From Amylostereum areolatum (taxonomy: Eukaryota; Basidiomycota; Agaricomycetes; Russulales; Stereaceae), in NCBI GenBank assembly GCA_012932865.1, contig SAXG01000074.1:62001-126000 (forward strand): a DNA stretch of 64,000 nucleotides. The letters are read 5' to 3'. The notes beneath the pieces were generated by a model, which was not told the DNA's origin, did not search any database, and worked only from the letters and a program-made list of their open reading frames with translations. Both the position numbers and the translations under genes were made by a program. The first letter of the stretch is position 1; every line of letters starts with the position of its first letter. Below are positions 38,241 through 48,132 of the stretch, piece by piece.

Positions 38241-39824
38241 TTAGCGAACCGGCGGCATAGCGTAGCGCAAGAAGGCCCCGTGCACAGGTGGCTTTGCTTG
38301 TATCCATGGTGTGATGATTGCTGCATGCCGCCGCATGTAGACCAGAAAGGCATCACTTGCCCACCTGCCCTTAGCCCGCATGACCTCGAAGGGCAAGCCA
38401 CGGATGAGATACTCCACTGTGCCGCCGATGCGAAAGCCATGGCACTGCTTGAAGGGAATGTCCGCATCCGAGAAAGCCTTCCTGATGCGCTTGACGAAGT
38501 GAGCTTTGGCTAGCGGTACCCGCGAGCCGCTAGCATCCGTATAGGCAAATAGGTGTTCGCCTTGCCCGGGCGCATTGACCTGAATATGGTTAGCAAAAGC
38601 GAGCTCGGGGTCTGAAGGGCCATCCTGGCGCGCCCAGTGGATGCTCTCGGTTTGATTGTCCTTCATGGACTTCGAGCGGGGAAGCTTGATGGACGTGACT
38701 TCACCCCAGTCGTTGAGAACCTCCCTCGAGACGCACTTGATAGTCGGATTACGGGCTGCGTTGAACTTGGTGGTTTTGGTGGTGAGCTCGCCGGTGCGAC
38801 CCACTCCATAAAAGAGGGATGTGGCGCAGGCCCACATGGATGCATCAAATGGTGAGGCAAGGTTGAGGTGCTCGCGAATAGCGACCAGGTCGGCGACCGT
38901 ATACGGCTCTCGGGGCTTGACTTTGCACGCGGCTGGGGCGAGGCGTGCTCCGGCTCGGAACAGGAGATCTGCATGCGCGGGGTCGATCCGCCAGGGTTGA
39001 CGGTGCAGGATGTGCCAGGCACGCACCCCGGAAACGTAGTTGGCAATGGTGCTCTTTGAGTACGCGCCGATGAAGGATGACATGAAGACTAGCAGCAGCT
39101 CTGGGCTAGCTGGGCATCGTTCGGCCTCCGGTATCCCCTTCGCGTCGCACATAACATGGAACGCCAGCAGCCCGGAGCCATACGTCTCCAGCGTGCCCAT
39201 CTCGAATCCCTCTCCGAGGAGTGCGAAGACGCGCCTTATGTCTTCGTCCGTCAGAGAGCCCGACGTGGCTATGGCGCGTAGGGGTGTCCAGAGCCTGATC
39301 CGCTCCCGCGCGAAGCAATGTGGGCGGAGCAATGATGGTGATGGCGCGAAACCCAGCTTGTACGGCTTTGGCTTGTTTGACCCAACGGGCGCTGTAGGAG
39401 GCGGCGCTGGCTGTGCTGCGACGTGCGCGGGGCTGCGCTGGGGCGTGACAGCTACGAGCGGGGGAGGGGAAACTGCGGGGCCGCCTTGTGACGCGCCGTG
39501 TGTGGGGGAGAGAGCGCGCGTTGAGGGCACCACGTCACCTACGCTTGGGCGCACTGCTGCCTGCGGAGATGGGATCGTCGAAGCCTGCGAGGAAAGGACG
39601 GAGCGCGGGAGGGAGAGATATGGGTGGGAGGAGGAGGTGGGTTGGGGGGTATAACCCTCTGGATGGGTTGTCTGCTGGGTTGTGCTCACTACGGACGTAT
39701 CGCGTATGGACGACACGGCCGTCGGGAGCCAGGAGTGAGTGAATTCGCTTGAAGACGTCATTGACTTGACGTTGCCGACTGCGTCCGTTCCACCACCCTT
39801 CGACAACACCCTTGTTGTCCCCAT
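38241..39824 (-). CDS. Tyrosine recombinase of the Ngaro-like element
   Basis: Open frame of 527 residues. The last 350 form a tyrosine recombinase: core-binding region (LLVFMSSFIGAYSKSTIANY), first catalytic Arg in FYGVGRTGEL, the HxxR box in QCHGFRIGGTVEYL, a W in GRWASDAF at the usual H/W position, and nucleophile Tyr in LVYMRRHA. It would integrate the circular DNA copy. The first 150 residues are Ser/Pro/Thr-rich and overlap the RNase H frame by 290 bases in another frame, so the true start is probably downstream or reached by splicing or reinitiation. No internal stop was seen. Confidence 0.88.
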   Translation of the reverse strand: MGTTRVLSKGGGTDAVGNVKSMTSSSEFTHSWLPTAVSSIRDTSVVSTTQQTTHPEGYTPQPTSSSHPYLSLPRSVLSSQASTIPSPQAAVRPSVGDVVPSTRALSPTHGASQGGPAVSPPPLVAVTPQRSPAHVAAQPAPPPTAPVGSNKPKPYKLGFAPSPSLLRPHCFARERIRLWTPLRAIATSGSLTDEDIRRVFALLGEGFEMGTLETYGSGLLAFHVMCDAKGIPEAERCPASPELLLVFMSSFIGAYSKSTIANYVSGVRAWHILHRQPWRIDPAHADLLFRAGARLAPAACKVKPREPYTVADLVAIREHLNLASPFDASMWACATSLFYGVGRTGELTTKTTKFNAARNPTIKCVSREVLNDWGEVTSIKLPRSKSMKDNQTESIHWARQDGPSDPELAFANHIQVNAPGQGEHLFAYTDASGSRVPLAKAHFVKRIRKAFSDADIPFKQCHGFRIGGTVEYLIRGLPFEVMRAKGRWASDAFLVYMRRHAAIITPWIQAKPPVHGAFLRYAMPPVR

Positions 39825-41745
39825 AGACGGCGAGCTGTGATGGAGGGGGTGGAAGCGCTCGCATCGATAACAGCGCTCGAACGAGGAGCTCGAAACCTAC
39901 CGCTTCTGCCCAGCCGATATCGCGCCCGTCTGCTTTCCAACCCGGTAGCAGCCGCCATGCCCTCCAATGACCTGCGATCCAGATACCGATGCCCACGCCG
40001 GAGCTGGCGTCGGAGAAAGTGTGCGTGTCGACGACGGTTGTGGGCGCGGAGATGCGGCGTACGAGGTGCTGAGCCAGGGTCTGCTGCCACCAAGATAGGT
40101 CATTCTCTGTGTCGCGGGGCGGAGTGCGCGGCTTGAGTTCGTCGCCCGCCCGGAAGAAGGAGAGGAAGACTTCGAGGTTGGTGAGATACGCGCGGCCTTG
40201 CGGGACGACGCGAGTGGTGTGAAGCAGCTTGCCGTACAGCTTTTGGGTGTCGCTGAGAACATGCGTTCGGGAACGTTGCCATTCCTGGATTGCGCCGAGA
40301 TATTTCTCACGCTTCCGGCGCGGCAGGCTAATAGCTCGCCGCTCGAGGTCCCAATCGAGTCCAGTGAACTCGAAGGCCGTCGCGAACGGCTTGTCCTTTT
40401 CGAGCTGCCATGGAATGCCCAGCTCATCGGACACGATGTCTATGTCCGCTAAGCAGCATGTAAACTCCATATCGCACAGTAGACGGGGCGACGCAGAGGA
40501 GAGGTCTTGTATGGGGAACATCATGTCGTCGTCAAATTCCTCCGCTTTCCCTCGCTCTAAAGGCTGGCCTCCGTACCAACGGCGCCCACCGCTGGTCCGC
40601 ATCCCTCCACCTAGCCTGATGTGTTCTCGCCACTTGCGCCGCTGATTGTTGTACTCTACGAGGAACTCTCGTTGAATGCGAATGAATACATGGTCGTCAA
40701 CCCATTTGGAGATCGGCCCGAGGCCGCGTGAACGCATGATATCCACCGCTGCGTCTTGAAGATTTCCGTACACCCCGGCCATAGACGCGGTGCCAAAGCT
40801 GCCGTTTGTGTCAATCGCGTAACGGTCCTCTTTGTTGTGCAGCCTGACGACTGCCGCCCCCCATTGCGACGGGTGCAAAGGGATTGTGCGGTAGGCCTCC
40901 GAGACGTCACGCACCGCACCTTCAGACCCTGGTGGGAGATGTGTAACTACCCAGCGAAAAATCTCGAAGGTGCTCCACGAGCAAGGGTAATCGTCCGAAG
41001 ATATGTAAGAATTGACGGAGGGGTACGAGGTAGATGGGGAATGCGGGAACGAGAAATTCTGTATCAGACGGAAAGATTCGGGTTTGTGGGGTTTTGGGAT
41101 CAAGGATAAGGGGGAGGACTGTACAGGTCCAAGGAGGCTAACCGCTTCTGCCAGTGAGACGGGCCCTAAGTACCTGCCAGAAGAAAATTCATGTGTGATG
41201 ATGCGCTCAAATTCCGAGGTGTGCTCGCCGAGGGATAGACTATTGGGGGGAACGTGTGTGGAGCCTAATGGGGGAAAACCGATGCAGAAACCGAGAGAAA
41301 TCGAACTTGGTAGAGTGGGGTACTTTCCCGACAACCCTGCGCGTGTTAACGCGAGCGTCCACGCGCAGGCATGGTACGGTGTGTTAGGCCTACGCTTTCT
41401 CAGCGCGAGGGCAGCCATCAGCGCCGTGATCCGATTTTCCGCAACCGGAGCACTCGTGGTTGTGGTGAGCGGCGCGGGAGGAGCAGCCCCCGGCGCGCTG
41501 CCAGTCGAGGCAGAGCTCCCTTCCGTCGGGGGACGTGATAGCGCCGCGCTCCGTTCGCCTGCACCGCGCGATCGATCCGTCCCAGAGGGTGGGCGAGGTA
41601 CACTGCGCCACTTGGTGGGGCTGGCGGCTAAGGCAGATGGCACAGATGGCACGCTTTGCGCTGCCGCTGCCCGACGGTCCTGCCCGCCCGCTGGAGCCTG
41701 TACTGGGCCGAAAGGAACGCCCTTCAGACCGCTCGGGGCGGACAA
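39535..41745 (-). CDS. Reverse transcriptase-RNase H of the Ngaro-like element
   Basis: 736 residues without an internal stop. The N-terminal part overlaps the gag zinc-knuckle frame. The RT region starts around FERIITHEFSSGRYLGPVSL, with SPLSLIPKPHKPESFRLIQN, VRDVSEAYRTIPLHPSQW and the active site KWVDDHVF (a VDD form typical of this element class in place of YxDD). The C-terminal RNase H-like region has THTFSDASSGVGIGIW, VYGDNKGVVEGW and SEHNPADNPSRG. The gag-like frame upstream is in a different frame, so frameshifting, splicing or reinitiation is needed to make this protein. Confidence 0.9.
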   Translation of the reverse strand: MSAPSGLKGVPFGPVQAPAGGQDRRAAAAQSVPSVPSALAASPTKWRSVPRPPSGTDRSRGAGERSAALSRPPTEGSSASTGSAPGAAPPAPLTTTTSAPVAENRITALMAALALRKRRPNTPYHACAWTLALTRAGLSGKYPTLPSSISLGFCIGFPPLGSTHVPPNSLSLGEHTSEFERIITHEFSSGRYLGPVSLAEAVSLLGPVQSSPLSLIPKPHKPESFRLIQNFSFPHSPSTSYPSVNSYISSDDYPCSWSTFEIFRWVVTHLPPGSEGAVRDVSEAYRTIPLHPSQWGAAVVRLHNKEDRYAIDTNGSFGTASMAGVYGNLQDAAVDIMRSRGLGPISKWVDDHVFIRIQREFLVEYNNQRRKWREHIRLGGGMRTSGGRRWYGGQPLERGKAEEFDDDMMFPIQDLSSASPRLLCDMEFTCCLADIDIVSDELGIPWQLEKDKPFATAFEFTGLDWDLERRAISLPRRKREKYLGAIQEWQRSRTHVLSDTQKLYGKLLHTTRVVPQGRAYLTNLEVFLSFFRAGDELKPRTPPRDTENDLSWWQQTLAQHLVRRISAPTTVVDTHTFSDASSGVGIGIWIAGHWRAWRLLPGWKADGRDIGWAEAVGFELLVRALLSMRALPPPPSQLAVYGDNKGVVEGWWNGRSRQRQVNDVFKRIHSLLAPDGRVVHTRYVRSEHNPADNPSRGLYPPTHLLLPPISLPPALRPFLAGFDDPISAGSSAPKRR

Positions 41746-42092
41746 AGCGGCTCTTCTTCGTCTCGAACTCTCCGCCTGCTTTGACCGCCGCCGGGGGACG
41801 GGGAGGAGAACGCGACCGCGCGTGTTTCCGGCTGCTGTACCCTCCGGCGTGCGTTTTCGCGGCCTCCGTCGCTACATCCAGCCTGGAAACGCGTATAGCG
41901 GGCGCGAGATTCGAGGACCGATTCGACGTGTTGTCCGAGATGACGCGTTCCGTCGCGGGTGCGGTTGAGCCGTCGTGGAGACGTAGGACGCAGACGCAGA
42001 CGCAGACGCAGACGTGGACGCGGACGCAGGGGGGGGGGGGGGGCGCAGGTGCGGACGATGACGCGGACGATGACGCGGACGCGGACGCAGGA

Positions 42093-42125
<33 letters not shown>

Positions 42126-43076
42126 GATGAGCGGGCGGGAAATGTTGATGGCGGCGCAGAGGGTGAGTACGGTGAGTAGTAAGGAATGCGTTAGCTCGGC
42201 GATCGGTATTCAAGATAAGGAAAGGGGGACGCGCCTGTGGAGGCTCTCTCTTTGCAAGCGGGAGAGGAGTTCCTGCTCGATCCTGGCCAATAGCGTGTCG
42301 TTGATATTGGATATGTTGAATAAGCCTACGTGGGCCTTGAGCGCGTCAAACCAGGCGCGACGAATACGCGCGTGGTAGAGGATGGCGATGCTTTGTCCGT
42401 GCTCTCGCCGCAAAATTGGCAGAGTCTCCAGGTGGTAATAAAACGCGGCCATGGCGTCGATGTGTTCTCTTGGCCATTGGCATGCGGTGATAACCTCGAG
42501 GAACTTGGTTCGGCCTACCAAAAGCTGCGACCACGTTAGGTCGTGATCGGGGACAACTTTCTTGGAGGGGATCAGGGCGGTGTTCGGCTTGAAGGCGATG
42601 CCGTGCTCAGTCCTGACCAAGCCGAGGCCATCATCCGCGGACGAGGTTTGTGAGGCGGTCTCGAGGCAGCCTTCTACCGTGCAGTACCACAACTCCGTGT
42701 ACTCCGGGGTTTTCTTCGCCAGCTTAGCGAGGACGTACGCCGACACGCTGGGTTCAATGTGGTCTGGCGGCAGCGAATCCGGCGGGAAAAAATCGAGGAC
42801 GGGGCGTGCGTCGTCTCGCTGCGCCTCGAGCTCCTGTTCTTTTCGCGCTCGATCCTCTTCGCGCGCCGCGTCCTCCGCCGCGGTTTGCGCGACATGCTGC
42901 TGCCAGCTTGCGACGCGCTGACCGTGTCCGACTTGCCATATAGCGTTGAGCCTCGTGATGGCTATGTCGTCGTCCTCTCCTGCGCCTGTGATAGCTGCCC
43001 GCAAGGCGTCGTGCTGCGCGAGGGAGTAGTCGGGGAGTGTCTCGTCTCCTGGATCTGTAGGTACTTTGTCAGCCAT
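41390..43076 (-). CDS. Gag-like region with zinc knuckles (two frames)
   Basis: ATG 43076 opens a 288-residue frame to 42210 (MADKVPTDPGDETLPDYSL; TWSQLLVGRTKFLEVITACQ; a helical region rich in charged residues). The second part, in a different frame ending at 41390, carries two cysteine clusters: ICAICLSRQPHQVAQC and the knuckle CSGCGKSDHGADGC (C-x2-C-x4-H-x4-C) near the end. Between them lies a GGACGC repeat. The two parts probably form one nucleic-acid-binding Gag through an intron or frameshift in 41900-42210; I could not place it. The start lies 76 bases inside A1. Confidence 0.6.
41985..42126. repeat. Hexanucleotide GACGCA/GGACGC repeat with G tract
   Basis: Tandem cagacg/gacgcg units, interrupted by an uninterrupted G run near 42030-42043. 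It lies between the two halves of the gag-like region and may be where the frame was lost or is corrected. Confidence 0.8.
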
Positions 43077-43151
43077 TCCCTGGGTCACTTTGAGCGGTAG
43101 AACTGCCTGGATAAGTGGGATGGGAGGGCGGTAGCGATAGCAAATAGCGAA

Positions 43152-43308
43152 CGAAAGAAAAGGCCAGAGAAGTACCCAGAGCTTGGGGCCAGATAGAGAC
43201 AGTGGCCGCAGGAGAGAGAAAGAGCTTCGGCTTCTTCCGAACTCCGGCATCGACCATAGACCTCGCTCTGCGGCTGTGTTCGTTCCTCGCACCGCCCCAG
43301 ACCTACTA
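43152..43308 (-). repeat. Split repeat A1 (element 5' end)
   Basis: 157 bp, the same as A2 at 37784..37940. The outer edge (tagtaggtct on the minus strand) is the element border; beyond it the sequence is unrelated to that next to A2. Confidence 0.88.
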
Positions 43309-43338
43309 ACTACGGACGCCGTATCTTGTATCAAAACG

Positions 43339-45045
43339 CTAAACGAAGCCCCGGAAGGACCAGTCCGGGGGAAGCTCGAGATACGCGTGTCCACGCAGTT
43401 CGCTCGCAAAGCCGCTTGCGTCCACGGCCCTGCGTGAGCGTCACGGGGTGAGATTGGACGGCAGAAAGGGAGGATAGGGACGACGCACGCTGAAAAGCAC
43501 TTGCACAGGAAGTTTTCGGAGGGAGGGACGGGTGGGATAGGCGGACATTCACCGGAGAACACCTGCGGGCCGTGGTAAAGCGCAGGCCTTCGACCGGAGG
43601 GACGAACGCACCTTCACCACGACGTCCAACGACTCCTCGCCTCCCCACGGTCTCTCCCCCGTCCACAGCTCCAGCACCACGCACCCCAAACTCCACATAT
43701 CCGTGTGCGCGCCGTACGTGCGCCCGCCGGATCTGATCACGGCGGGCGCCATCCAGAACACCGCGCTTTGTGCCGCGGCGAGGAAAGCGAGCGCGGAGGT
43801 GCCGGCGCCGGGGGGCCCCGAAGCGCCGATGTGGCTAACCTTGCAGGTGCCGGCCGGGTCGAGGAGGATGTGGGCTGCACGGAGGTCCTAGTCGAGGACG
43901 TGAGCACCGAGCGTCGAGGCGAACGGAGGGGGGCATGCGTACCCGGTGCACGATTCCTCGCGCGTGGAGGTACGCTAGCCCGTCGAGGATCTGCGCGCAG
44001 AACGCCTTGGCGGTGTTTGCGCTCGGTCGGCCGTGCGTTCGGAGTAGCTGTTCGAGGGAGCCTCCGGGGACGTATTCCGTGAACCTGTGTGCGTGCGTCC
44101 GGTCAGAGGGGGCAGGGAAGGGGGCGTGGGCACTCACAGCGAGCAGACAGAAGGGGTCTCTTCGAGCCCGAGGTATTGCACGATGTTCGGGTGGTCGAGG
44201 TCTTTCATCGCCTGCGCGGTGCTCTTGAGCGCGTCGAGCTCACGCGCGTTGGCGCGGCCGTCATGCGCATGGGCGGGGACTTGTTTGGCGGCGATCATCT
44301 CGCCTGTGGTGGTGTTCATGGCGAGGAAGACGTTCCCGTGGAGATGCTCGCCTCGGATCCATTTGAAAGGGGCGGGAGGGTGAGTAGGGTCGGGGTCGGG
44401 AGTGGAGGCCGGGAGCGGGTTCAGGTTCGAGATGTGCGGGGGTGGTGACGGATTTGGTTCGAGGTGGATGTCCGGCCGGGCGTGGGCCCTTTCGTCGGCA
44501 GTTGTGCCCCATAACTTGGTGCTCCTCTGCCTCAATGAGGTAGCCGCGTCCTTCGTGGACGCCGCACGCGCTCTGCTTTCCTCCGCGACGGCCCTGATAG
44601 ACATCTTGTCGGGGCGCCTTCCGTCCAGTGCGTTTGCGTGGGGCTGGGCAGCGGTTGTGGGGGGCGTGGGTGTGGGCGTGGGTGGTTTGTGTTGGGAAGG
44701 TGTGTACGATAAGTTGAGGATGGGGTCGGATCCGAGGGGGAGAAAGGGGGTTAGGAGGGGGAGAAAGGCGTGTGGATCACGGTTGCTCGGGTTTGTGGTG
44801 GGGCTGATTGAACACGGGGGTCCATGCGGCTGCTCGGCCAAGCCGTCCTTCGTTCTTATGATAAGATGCGCTTTTCCGTTGTCGACGCTACAATCCAAGG
44901 TTGGAAGGGTAGGTTCGGTGCGAGGGGGGGGGACCGTGGTCTGGGTCTGGGTGCTGATTTCGCCGGTGAGATCAAAGGTGGTGACCATCGCGAGCTGATG
45001 TTGAAGTACTGTGGTCGTGAGGTGGAGTGGCTGAGTATTCCGCAT
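43339..45045 (-). CDS. BCK1-derived MAPKKK-like protein, predicted pseudokinase
   Basis: Minus-strand exons 44138..45045, 43943..44084, 43612..43887, 43489..43562, 43339..43429; 496 residues in one frame. It keeps signatures of BCK1-type MAPKKKs of the cell-wall integrity pathway: IRAVAEESRARAAST, RQRSTKLWG, PFKWIRGE, TGEMIAAKQV (with the ATP-site Lys), DLDHPNIVQYLG, EYVPGGSLEQLL, VFWMAPAVI, DMWSLGCVVLELWTG and the C-terminal ELRGHAYLELPPDWSFRGF. Catalytic parts are degraded: the glycine-rich loop is reduced to GEHLHGNVFLA, HRDLKxxN reads HRDLRAAH, and DFG reads HIG in CKVSHIGAS. It is also far shorter than BCK1 (over 1000 residues). All frames and splice sites are intact, so it is probably expressed as a pseudokinase. 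The start is uncertain: MRNTQP at 45045 or the Met 19 codons later. Confidence 0.8.
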
Positions 45046-45355
45046 AGAATTCGGACTATGTTCTGACCTGGGGAATGTACCCAGTCGGAGAAGAAGAGTC
45101 GAGAGGTGATGCGGTCCCCGTGCCTCACGGCGAGGGCTTTAAGCACGGCTCCGTACAGCCCAGCTCACAGGGTTGGGCGCCTAAGCGAGGCCATTGGTAC
45201 CGAACACTGCAGCGGGAGATGCGTGGGCACCAAGTAGGCACACTGCTGTAAGAGCATCGAGAGCGTGTCCAGGCCGAAGGAAGGGGGTTCAATTGGTGTG
45301 AGCGAAGGCCAAGTAGGTCGCTTCAAAATGACGATTCCCACGGATACAAACATTA
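45046..45355 (-). repeat. Shared 5' flank of the two BCK1-like copies
   Basis: This flank matches 19345..19669 in inverted orientation (tttgtatccgtgggaatcgt; gaacccccttccttcggcct). An in-frame difference of two codons in a segment reading HGD(VD)RITSRL...FSDWVHSP hints that part of it is, or was, coding. It fixes the extent of the duplication upstream of the likely start codons. Confidence 0.7.
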
Positions 45356-46237
45356 CCGTTCCCACGGCTTCGTTTTTGAACAGCTGGCGGTCGACCGGCG
45401 GTCCTCCTGCGGAGAGGCGGAGAGGCGGCCAACTTCCAAGGCTTCAGTATTTCAGTACTGGCTCCTTCCACCTTCCACCGCTCGGGTCTTCGAACTCGTC
45501 ACAATAGCCGGCATTTTGTATGCATTGGAAGTTTTAGATCATCCAGATCGACGCCAACCCCAACTTCTCCTCAACCTATGGCCGGCTTCTCCCTATCCCA
45601 GTGAGCCCGAATCCTCTGCGTGCGCCGAGCAAGCGTGGGGGGATAATACGGGGTGAAGGTGACGACGGAGACGGTGGCGGGATGGTGCGTGCACGTGGGC
45701 GGGCGGCTACCCCTGCAACGCCGATTCGTGTCCAATGTGCATAGTACGGTTTTCAGCGCACCGCGTCAAGCGTGAAGTATGCTCTTAACCAATTTCTGGT
45801 GCAGGATGGGCATACGCAGAGTGCATCTGCTCAAGAATGCATGGCAGCTTGTCGCCCCGAGTTCATCCCCGCGTCCTCGCGATCTCCACGCGGACTGAAA
45901 AGCCACGAGGATCTGTACGACCCCCCCATCTCCGACAATGGACCCGCAGCCCAACATCGCACCATGGTAAAAAGTGGCAAAGTCGCCCTCGACGGGGAAC
46001 AAAGGCGCGCGTCACCTGACTGCTCTCTTGTTGTTGTTGTCGTCCCTGCTCCCAGGTCCAAGCAGAAGCACCCGTCGCCCAGTGTATCGCCATCCTTTTG
46101 TATCGCTAGCGGACGCGGACGAGGACAAGGTGGCCCAAGGTCGGCGTTGGGCACATATATACAAAACCACGCCCTTGTCATCGAACGCCTCCCGAGTCCC
46201 TCCCCTCCTCCTCGCCCTTCCCGCACCATCCTCCACC
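45356..46237. other. Intergenic
   Basis: No gene supported. A plus-strand frame open from 45772 ignores clear splice signals at 46259 and 46316 and is better explained as shadow. The region probably contains the promoter of the gene at 46238. Confidence 0.45.
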
Positions 46238-47127
46238 ATGCTCCTCGTCCAACCCCCCGTACGTCTCCTTCTCCTTCTCCTCCACTTCTCTTCTCTCCAT
46301 CTAACGTTGCCCGCAGACAATGCACGCCCCCCTCCTCTCCCACCTCCTCGCCTCCTCCCTCCCTCGCCTCCCCTCCACAGCCTACACTCTCGCCACAAAA
46401 CCCCTCCACCGCCTCTCCCGCGCGCTCACCTCCACCCTCCGCCGCCTCAGACGCCGTGCGCCCCACCCCTGGTCATGGCCCCTCACCGCCCTCGCCGCCC
46501 TCGCGCGCTGCCTCCGCCCGCTCTGCACGCTCCTCCCCGGGCTCTCGCCGTACAGACGGTACCACACGCCCGCCGCCGAACAAGCCTACTGGGACACCGC
46601 CGCGCGCTGGCATCGCGCACTCTCCGCGTCGGACGCGCGCTCGTTCGATCCGCCGCCGTGCCTCACGCCCGTCCCGCTCGTGGCCTCGTACGTGCCGCGT
46701 TTGCTGCCGCGGTACAGGGATGCGGTCGCGGACGACGAGGAAAGCGCGGAGTACGCGCTCGCGCCGGCGACGTTCCGGAAGTGGCACAAGATGGTGCATC
46801 CCGACGCGGTACGCCTCTCCTTCTGTTTCCCTTCGCCCCCCCCCCCCCCCCCCCCCCCCCGTCCCTCGTTCTCCTCCTCGCATTCGCGCCACGGCTGACT
46901 GGGAGTCGGGAGAACAGACGCCGCCGAACCTCCGCCAGGCCGCGCTCCTGCTCCGCCAACACAGCTCGCGCGACAGACGCGAGATGGCGCGCATCGCGGG
47001 GCTGCTGCCGACGCGCGTCGTGTTCGCGCGCGCGCCGGCGCCGGCGCTGGAGGGCGGGGAGTACGGGAGGATGTGGGACGCATGGCTGGAGAGGAAGGGT
47101 CCGGATTGCGCGATCGTGTTCGAGTAG
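46238..47127 (+). CDS. Conserved-looking protein of unknown function, 240 residues
   Basis: Exons 46238..46258, 46317..46808, 46918..47127; 240 residues. After MLLVQPPTMHAPLLSHLL comes an Arg/Leu-rich stretch (LASSLPRLPSTAYTLATKPL) lacking acidic residues, which could be a mitochondrial presequence or membrane-associated helix. The middle has YWDTAARWHRALSASDA and LVASYVPRLLPRYRDAV; the end has LAPATFRKWHKMVHPDA and MWDAWLERKGPDCAIVFE. No family recognised. The second intron holds a C run of about 20 bases that may vary in length. Confidence 0.65.
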
Positions 47128-47544
47128 ATCGTCGTTGGCGTGTTCGTCTGTCTCGCATTTTCGCTCTCGCTGAATGGACTCGTCGGTGTTAGGCTCTTGT
47201 CGCATAGAATGGTACATGTAACTTATACCCCCCCCACATCTGTAAATTCGTGGTGTACTGACCATGGATCTTCTCCGTGTTTGAACTTTGACCCCCGTCC
47301 ACGTGTGACATCATCGCAAATCCGTCCCCGATCCGTTCCAGAAACGCGCTCCATCCCCATCTTTCGTCCGCGCCTCCACCCCGAATCGAGACCAGATCTT
47401 CCGCCCAGAAAAGTTTATCGTCCCGCCTCCTCGCAATCCCATCCCATCATCGTCGTTTGTTCCACCCAACCCCACCCACACCCACCCCTCAAACAATTCC
47501 CTTGAACGAAAAAAAACACCGTTCAGCGGCGGAATACACACACC
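47128..47544. other. Intergenic, upstream of TSR2
   Basis: No gene. Pyrimidine-rich stretches (cacccacccctcaaacaatt) precede the TSR2 start. Confidence 0.45.
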
Positions 47545-48132
47545 ATGGCGACACCCTCCACATCCACCCTCACCGCGCCCGCACCCGCACCGCCTAACCC
47601 GATCTCGGTCCTCTTCGCCCGCGGCGTCCTCGCGCGTCTGCACCTCTGGCCCGCGCTCCGCGCCGCGGTCGACAACGCCTGGGGCGGGCCCGCGTCGGCG
47701 CAAAAGCGGACATGGCTGGCGTCGGTGCTCGTGGACGCGTTCGAGGGCGCGGACGGGCCGCCGCCGGACGCGGAGTACGTCGCGCTGACGCTGCTGCAGG
47801 CGCTCGAGGACGAGTTCGACGCGGTGCTGGAGGACGGCAGCGCGGAGGAGGTCGGGCGGGACGTGGTGCTGCTGTGGGAGGCGGCGTGTGGCGGGGAGGA
47901 GGCGACGATTCGCGGGTGGGAGGCGCGGGCGGAGGGGGTCAGGGGGAGGAAGGTGGTCGTGGAGGTCGTGGATGACAATGAGGAGTGGGAGGACGAAGAG
48001 GAAGGGAGCGAGGGGAGCGAGGAGGAGGAGGAGGTGCCGACGTTGGTGGAGGGGTCGAGGGGCGCGTCCGAGCCTGTCGTGGACGAAGACGGGTTCACGC
48101 TCGTGCAGAGCAAAAGCAAAGGCCGACGCTGA
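47545..48132 (+). CDS. tsr2: Pre-rRNA processing protein Tsr2
   Basis: Single exon, 195 residues. Family marks: the WGG motif in VDNAWGGPASAQKR, FARGVLARLHLWPALRAAV before it, the helical Tsr2 core, a very acidic stretch (WEDEEEGSEGSEEEEE) and the conserved end DEDGFTLVQSKSKGRR. Tsr2 is the chaperone that carries ribosomal protein eS26 from its importin to the assembling 90S/40S particle; the acidic tail binds the basic ribosomal protein. Length and order agree with yeast and fungal homologues. It ends 263 bases before the left end of the large transposon. Confidence 0.93.
   Translation: MATPSTSTLTAPAPAPPNPISVLFARGVLARLHLWPALRAAVDNAWGGPASAQKRTWLASVLVDAFEGADGPPPDAEYVALTLLQALEDEFDAVLEDGSAEEVGRDVVLLWEAACGGEEATIRGWEARAEGVRGRKVVVEVVDDNEEWEDEEEGSEGSEEEEEVPTLVEGSRGASEPVVDEDGFTLVQSKSKGRR

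Larger units (their letters stand above)
36473..43308 (-). mobile_element. Ngaro-like tyrosine-recombinase retrotransposon with split direct repeats
   Basis: A 6836-bp element read on the minus strand. Order: A1 (43152..43308), gag-like region, RT/RNase H, tyrosine recombinase, B1 (37941..38168), A2 (37784..37940), a spacer with one extra gene, B2 (36473..36700). A1 and A2 (157 bp) look identical by eye; B1 and B2 (228 bp) differ at two places noticed. B1 abuts A2 exactly, and outer A1 and B2 ends are the element borders. This is the split direct repeat layout known for PAT and Ngaro elements, which integrate by a YR rather than a DDE integrase and make no target duplication. Near identity of the repeats points to recent insertion. 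The insertion lies 31 bases past the stop of the kinase-like gene. Confidence 0.88.

Noticed and set aside
45772..46898. Long plus-strand frame starting at 45772
   Set aside because: It reads through clear intron signals of the gene at 46238 and is Pro/Ser/Arg-rich; the spliced 240-residue model explains the region better.
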